Positions 57,990-64,000 of a DNA stretch of 64,000 nucleotides are shown here, in pieces. The stretch covers positions 8,510,024-8,574,023 of the forward strand of contig NC_036457.1 of assembly GCF_002775205.1 (NCBI RefSeq), in the 5' to 3' direction. The stretch's first letter is position 1, and each line of letters starts with the position of its first letter. Source of the DNA: Xiphophorus maculatus (Eukaryota; Chordata; Actinopteri; Cyprinodontiformes; Poeciliidae). The notes beneath the pieces are model-generated. The model saw only the letters and a program-made list of their open reading frames with translations. It did not search any database and was not told where the DNA came from. A program made the translations under genes and the position numbers.

Positions 57990-58350
57990 TTTTTTTTTTC
58001 AGCTCTAAGGTGTTCTTCTTCCAATGATGTTTGACCTGCGATCTTTGCAGAGCTTTGTTAGCTCTGCTTCAGAAAGAATCCCCACACCATGACCTTTCCA
58101 CCACTATGTTTCACTGAATGAATGGTGAGTGCAAAGTAAGGGCTAGTGTATTTTTTTTTCAACTATATTTTACTTGCAAATTAATTTAATGCATTCCTTC
58201 CACTTTTTGCAATTGACATTTTTGCAAAATTGACAAAAATGTCAATTTCTACCAGTGCAAAGCTGATAGAGACTTACAGCAGCGGTTGCAACAAAATGTG
58301 GTTATTTTCCGTTCTATCACATACAAGCATAAGGAAGTACACCAGGTCTG
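57990..58350. mobile_element. Tc1-like transposase relic
   Basis: Contains AGTGCAAAGCTGATAGAGAC then CAGCGGTTGCAACAAAATGT, resembling the transposase C-terminal coding region, and CCACCACTATGTTTCACT from the catalytic region in the opposite orientation, all disrupted. It includes a 13-bp perfect hairpin at 58211-58247. Confidence 0.45.
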
Positions 58351-60671
58351 TACTTGTATGAAAAAATATGGAGGAGCTCAAAGGGAGTGAATTGCCCAAT
58401 GTATATTATGAGTAAATATAACCTTGATGGCAGTATTTAGTATCAAAGAGAAAATAATAGCAAAATGTCTGTATTTGGCATCTGATATGAAATAGCAATG
58501 AGTAATTTTTTGTAACTAATGACTTTATGCAAACTGCATTCTAGTTTCCATGAGTACTCAGGTGCAAAGTTTAAAAAAGGCAAACACTCCCCTCTAGTGG
58601 GCTTTTATCATAATAATAACGTGAAAGGGCACAAAATTGTTTCGGCACTCACAAAATATATTCAAATAAAAATACAACAGAAAAAAATGCATCGAATGAA
58701 ACTTTACCTATGCTCCTTCCATAAGTTAATATAACATAAAATTGTACCTTTTAATTGCAAAAATGAAGTGTTGACAAGCCTCAAAGCTATCTGTCTAAAC
58801 GCATGTGTCCTCAACTGTGGCAACTGTAATACTGATCACTGTTTGCTACAGCATTTGATGCTTTCGAGTGTAATACCTCATCTGGTAATATTACAAAGCT
58901 GATCTTTCTTTACAGAATTGTCAGAAAAGAGCAAAAATATTAAAATCAAATACCCTGTCAGGAGGCTGCAAGCATGCATGGCACCCAGTGCTATAAGTAG
59001 TTCTGATTTTGTAGATCAGAAGGGGAAATAGTGACCAGTGTGTACCATCTTTGTCTAGACAATCAGGAACCTTAGATTATCAAAGCTACAGTGCACTGGT
59101 GAGCGCATCCTCATATACCTTCGTAGTTTAGCTTTCCTCGGGAAATCTTTGGCCTGACTCTCCCAACACTCGGAGAAACTTGCCTGCAGATAAAGTATTC
59201 ATCTCACTAGATTTCTCTCCTTTTTCAGAAGAAGTGAGAAGGCTGGCAAATCTCAGGCAGTCACTTGCAAAAGGATAAAATCTCAGAACCGAGTGAGTGT
59301 AGCATGTCTTGTATTTATGTTGGGCGGATAGGCGGAATAGAAAAGGCTATACTATATTCCTGGCTTTTGCTCAAAAAAATAAAAAGAGGAAGAAAAGCCC
59401 TGCTCCTGAAGTTTGAGCCCCGATCGGCCAGGTAATTCAAAACCTGGAGTGGGGAGTTAGCGTGGGATATGAGGAGAGAAACAATGTGGCTCTTTGTGCA
59501 AGCCGGGCAGAGAAAACAAACCGTTTCCCCTGGAAAGAGATCATGTTCAGGCTCCATCTGAGAAGACCACACAAGGCTGATCAGAGCGCTGTCTGCTGAG
59601 TGGAGGAAGGTGAGGAGGAGGAGGAGGAGGAGCGCATCTGGGCAGCCACACTAACTTGTGCGTATATAAACGCTTGAGGGCAATGTCAGACAGGACGAGG
59701 ATCTGAGGACCTCCCTTTCAAACTCTCAGTCAGCTCAATACAACACACAACCCAGTGATACTTTTTGGTCCAAGGGGGAAAAAAAACGTGTGACTGAGTT
59801 GTGTGTTCTTCCACGTTGTTGATTTGTGATGACTCGGCCATCTGGACTGCTTCCTGGGTTGGCACCCTGCTGGTCTGACGGGTTGAGGGACAGGCAGGCA
59901 GGCGGGCAGGAGGGTGTTCATTCTGGTGTTGTTCACACAACGGCGTGGCGCTGAATCTGGCACTGCTGGAGAACGTCAAACAGGGAGTCTGTTCATTTGG
60001 ACAGGATGATAGAAGTTTGAAAAACAGGAGAAAGAGGAAAAAGAGCAAAGAAATGTTACATTTCATTTCTACCATATCTTAAAACAAGATCTACAGCTCT
60101 GGACGCTCATTCCCTAATCCACCCATTCCACATAAACACTTTGAATGAGGCTTTTAATCATGTCAACACTCAGATAACTGCTGCATAGGGTGCAATCAAA
60201 CCAAAAACATCTGGCCTATTTTCTCTTTTGCACACTTTAATTCAAACACACATATTAAAGTTAAACACACACATACATGTAAGGACCAAAGCAGGACTCT
60301 ATACTTGCTCTGTCCCATTGCATTTTAGTTTCAAACGCTCAGTGAATACCCATGTGGTGGAATCAGGTTACACGTAGCTATAAAATATCCCAAATAAAGG
60401 CAAAGAAAAATGAGACAAAAAGGAAAAAAAAACTGGCTTTCTCCTGAGGTAAAATCCTCCAGTTGGCTGCTGACTTTGTCAGAGTGGGTGTTTGTTTAAA
60501 AAGAATTTTTACAGTTGGGACAATAGAGCAGCTCAGCTCAGAGGATAGAGGTGGCAAACTAAAGTCATCCAAAGACAGCAGCCAGATCCTGTTACAGACA
60601 ACGAAAGAACATAAATCAGTTTGAACAACATGACTAAGGCATTGTTATTTCAAATATAATAGTTAGTATAC
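58351..60671. other. intergenic stretch with an isolated TATA box
   Basis: No supported exon. A GAG-rich run sits at 59608-59632 and a good TATA box (GTATATAAACG, about 59662-59672, plus strand) is followed by no convincing reading frame. A 129-codon minus-strand frame at 59686-60075 is likely spurious. Confidence 0.4.
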
Positions 60672-61264
60672 AACGTCCCGTTGAAGTATTTATGTGCTTT
60701 GAACTTTTCCACATTTGGTCACATTAGAACCATAACCTTCAATGTCATTTATTGCAGTTTTGTGTAATAGATCAAAACAAAGTGGTGGATAATTTTCAAA
60801 TGCAAGGGAAATAATGCCAAACTAAATTTATTTTCTTCTAGAATTTCCTTGTAGTAAGCTTCACCCATCAACTCTGATCAGCTTCATTCTCCCTGTGGAA
60901 GGAAAAGCCTCACCGCAGCATGATGCTGCCACTACCATGGATCATTGTGGGAATGGAGTGCTTGGAGTGATGCGAAGAGCTAGTTTTCTTCTTCATACAA
61001 TGTTTTGCATGTAAGCCAAAAAGGTTAGAAATGTTCCATCCTCACAGCATGCTGTTGCCACGACAATAATTTAATACGGTAATTACTGTACACATTGCTA
61101 GTTTTCAACCATATTTTTATTTGTACAAAAATTGAAAACCATGCATCCCTTTTTTCCTTTAGTATCTTTCATTTTAGTTTTGCATTGGTCTACCAAAGAA
61201 AATCTCAGAGAAGTATAATGAAGTTTGTAACTGTAAGGAGGAGGAATACCTTTGCAAGACAGTG
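60672..61264. mobile_element. internally deleted Tc1-like element
   Basis: Left end has GAACTTTTCCACATTTGGTC then TTGTGTAATAGATCAAAACA. The right end has ATTGGTCTACCAAAGAAAAT then GGAATACCTTTGCAAGACAG, the inverted counterpart. The middle keeps CCGCAGCATGATGCTGCCAC. No intact frame. Confidence 0.6.
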
Positions 61265-63297
61265 ATTTGGTAAAAATGCAAAAGGAAACTAATTGAGTGA
61301 AAACTTTTCTGCTACACAGAGTCAGTCAAACATCTGCAATCCAAGATACGGATTTAGATAAATTGTTCAATCTCTATTTAGCAGCTGTCAGATTTAAACG
61401 CAATTACTAACGTGACCCCTGGCCTTTGGAAAGGGATACGAAGTGAAAAACAGGCGGGTTGAAATCTAAACCATCTCTGTAATATCAGTGGATTAATCTC
61501 AGCACATACAGTAAACCAGAAACATGATCTTGTTATGGTAAGATACCACAAGTGAGGATGACGGGTAATGTTACTGCCATTTGGACTACAAGGCGAGTGA
61601 AATCAAGAAGGGCTTTTGATTGGTCCAAAGAGAAAAAGCTCCCCTGCTGCATTCTAACAAAACAACGTCAGAATGATATCGGTGTCACTTCATAGTTTAC
61701 AGTTAAAGGGACAGTTCTAGACTATTGAAGGGAGGTTTTGTTGAGGGTAAAGCAGAAGCTTTAGTCCAGACAATGGAAGTTTACTGTCTGAGTAGAGTCA
61801 AGATCAAAATGAACCTCAACCAGTAAAAACAACTCCAAAATCAAAAATGTCTTTGTGGTATTTGCAAATGCTATTTTATAACTCTCTGAACCATAATCAC
61901 TGAGCATTTAGCAGTTATCTACACTGAAGTCAATGATTGTTTACATGATAAATGGGGGTAGATTAGATCTAAGACCTAATGCCATACAATTCTCTATGAC
62001 AGTTGCTTTCACCAAAAACAATGCAATGACAAGATATTCCCTTGTCATTGTATGGAGGATCATTGGTTTCACTGTGGCTTCAATCTTTATTTCCCATCCA
62101 CACTTTGTGTAAGCAACTAATGCAAATATGACAACGGTTTAAAAGTTCATAAAATCATGTTCGCACAAAACTTTTATTAAGATTAGAGTTGTATCAGAAG
62201 GCTGCCCTCACCTTAATCTGTCACTTAATGCGATCTTCATCTTTCAAGACCAGCGATGGATTTATGCTAAATGAAGATGCAATGAATTATCTATTAGATG
62301 GAGAGCTATATTTTAACTAAGCCATATTCTGAAATAAGTGTGACTTATTTCAAAAACTGCTTTGGGTAAGCAGTTGCAATAAACTCATAACATTTTGATA
62401 AGCTGTCAACTGGTCCTGAAGAGGGCATGGCGTTGTTTAATTAAAAACCAGAATATCTTCTGTCTATCTTCAACAGACTCATATTCACCAGCAAATCCAA
62501 GCCTATAATGCAGGCAATCATGCAAACAAAGCATTGTGACTGTCAGCTTGTGGTGAAGTGATTGCCTTTCAAAGTCACTCTCACTGCTTCTGCCCTCCAC
62601 CTCCTCTCCCTGCTGTAACCTTAGCTCACATAAAGGTGCCAGGTTACCGGGATTCTCTCTGGTTGGCGCCATACTGTTTAGTGACCATGTGCACACTGTG
62701 AGACCAGTGATTAATCTTGCACCGTGTATGAGTGAATCTCCATACAAATACCCTTTTACACTTTACATTGTTATTAAACCATTACTGGAAATATCAAACA
62801 GTTAAACGATGCCGTTCATTGCACAAAATTTTTATTAACTGGCTCTGACCTGTGATCAACATGTCATATACTAGAAAATACATTTTTAGTCTCTTAATTG
62901 AATGGATTTAAACTATGAACTCATAGCACATTCAGGTTGTGAATGCACCAGTCAAGAGCATAAACTTTAAGTTTAATATAAACCAGATAAATGTTATTGC
63001 TAGTGACATGCATTGATGTATGTTTTTCCATTTGATTAAAAACTACTACTCTACTTAAAAAAAAGACAAAAACAAAAAAAAAACCCTTGGGTTTATTGTG
63101 TGGTAGCCCTTATAAGGTCTTAAAGGAAACTGACTCATGAAACCTAAACCAAAAATATGGATATCAGAACTGCTAAGAAATTGCTGATCCATATAACTTT
63201 TCAGTTAGTGGGCCGAGTCATAATACCACAAAGATATGAAGTGATGCTTAAAGTAATTGCTATACGTTTCACATTATATTCTAGTAAAGTTACTCAC
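61265..63297. other. stretch downstream of the 63298 exon
   Basis: It may be a 3'UTR intron of the flanking gene, because a strong donor follows that gene's stop codon. No acceptor or exon could be chosen with confidence. A 113-codon minus-strand frame at 62406-62747 has no family support. Confidence 0.35.
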
Positions 63298-64000
63298 CTT
63301 GGTTCTCTATTTATTCTGATCTCGGATCCTCAGGCATCGCCTCTTCAGGGCTGGTTCCATCTCCACTGCATTGGGCATGTTGGCAGGACTCCGTAAGCTA
63401 CCCTTGTCCCTTAGTTTGGGCAAGAGTAAAGGGGATGTGGTCCCACCTGTCTTTGGTGCTGTGGGTAGGGCATAAGCATGGTCCTCATCTGGAACGTGGG
63501 AATCCTCCCCTGCACCCCCACTGGTTGTTAAGGGCCCTTCTAACTGACCAACTGTACCTTCGACTAGCACTGGGCTAACAACAGAACACTTGTTTTCTTT
63601 GATAGCTTCAAGTTCATTTAGTGAAGAATCTTGGGGTGTCACTGGTATTCTTTGGGATAAGGAAGAGTCCAAACTCGTGGGTGTGGATGATGTACCATTT
63701 TGAGGATGGTTCTGAGTGGAGGACTTGACATTGTGTGAATGGCTGCTCTCCATAGGACTGGATGGGCTGTTAGAAGATGGAGTGAGGGAATCCGATTGCT
63801 GGAAGTCATTTGAAGGAGACTGTGGCAGAGAAATGTTCGGTCTGATGATATTGTGGAACCCTGGTCTGTTAAACTGGCAAGGTCCTGATTCTCCCAGTGC
63901 TGCCAGATCCACCATCCCATTGGCACTGGGCTCTAACTTCACTTGGGTCCTCTGGAGAACCCTTTGGATGACTTGTCGCTCTGTCTGCTGATGTATAGTT
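63298..64000 (-). CDS. 3' coding exon of an unidentified Ser/Pro-rich, probably nuclear protein (partial)
   Basis: The frame is open from the window edge to TAG at 63307-63309, about 230 codons. It begins TIHQQTERQVIQRVLQRTQV, contains VKLEP (a psi-K-x-E SUMO-type motif), then a long Ser/Pro/Thr/Asn-rich low-complexity region, and ends in a basic ALKRRCLRIRDQNK that could act in nuclear import. This suits a transcription or chromatin regulator, but I do not recognise the family. A strong donor (AAGG then GTGAGTA) lies 9 nt after the stop, implying a short-range 3'UTR intron or an alternative end. The gene continues beyond the right edge, in the same orientation as rock2 and upstream of it. 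Confidence 0.75.

Noticed and set aside
59686..60075. 129-codon minus-strand frame with a hydrophobic N-terminus resembling a signal peptide
   Set aside because: The hydrophobic part is a translated poly-purine/pyrimidine stretch; the rest shows no family pattern and another frame overlaps it.
62406..62747. 113-codon minus-strand frame downstream of the 63298 exon
   Set aside because: No acceptor in the right phase and no recognisable protein features; could only be 3' intron sequence.

Overview
This is vertebrate nuclear DNA, most likely from a teleost fish. It is AT-rich. Its main gene is split into small exons with canonical GT-AG borders, and the introns and intergenic DNA hold typical fish repeats: decayed Tc1/mariner-like elements, hAT elements with 8-bp target duplications, tRNA-derived SINEs, and LINE 3' tails with GGAT repeats. 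There are no bacterial operons, CRISPR arrays or phage genes. The species cannot be named from the sequence.

The central 34 kb is one minus-strand gene, a ROCK2-type Rho-associated protein kinase. The start codon is at 55759-55757. I placed 31 coding exons whose phases join without a break into a protein of about 1402 residues. The order is N-terminal region, AGC kinase domain, C-terminal kinase extension, long coiled coil with Rho-binding segment, and a PH domain interrupted by a C1 domain. The coding sequence looks intact. Two further exons fit the gene but are not in the constitutive frame. One is an in-frame cassette at 25465-25662 (198 nt, 66 residues, acidic) between the coiled coil and the PH domain, matching the position of the muscle-type ROCK2m insertion described in mammals. 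The other is an alternative last exon at 20602-20668, giving an acidic, aromatic C-terminus ending in Ile-Phe-Phe.

Downstream of rock2 and on the same strand lie two tandem genes for secreted leucine-rich-repeat glycoproteins resembling LRG1 (13302-14312 and 16340-17344). Each has an uninterrupted coding sequence, a short 5'UTR intron just before the ATG, and a similar upstream layout (TATA-like box plus C/EBP-like site).

The left 13 kb is mostly gene-free, with transposon relics, one possible small plus-strand coding exon (9282-9428) and a possible exon fragment at the extreme left edge. On the right, beyond the rock2 promoter (about 55.8-56.2 kb), there are 7 kb of repeats and unassigned DNA. 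After that comes the 3' coding end of another minus-strand gene (63298 to the window edge), a Ser/Pro-rich, probably nuclear protein that I could not name.

Mobile DNA inside rock2 introns includes a 1.04-kb internally deleted hAT element, a 204-bp hAT MITE with a perfect 8-bp duplication, a tRNA-SINE with a perfect 16-bp duplication, and a second SINE whose head lies 26 bp from an exon border.
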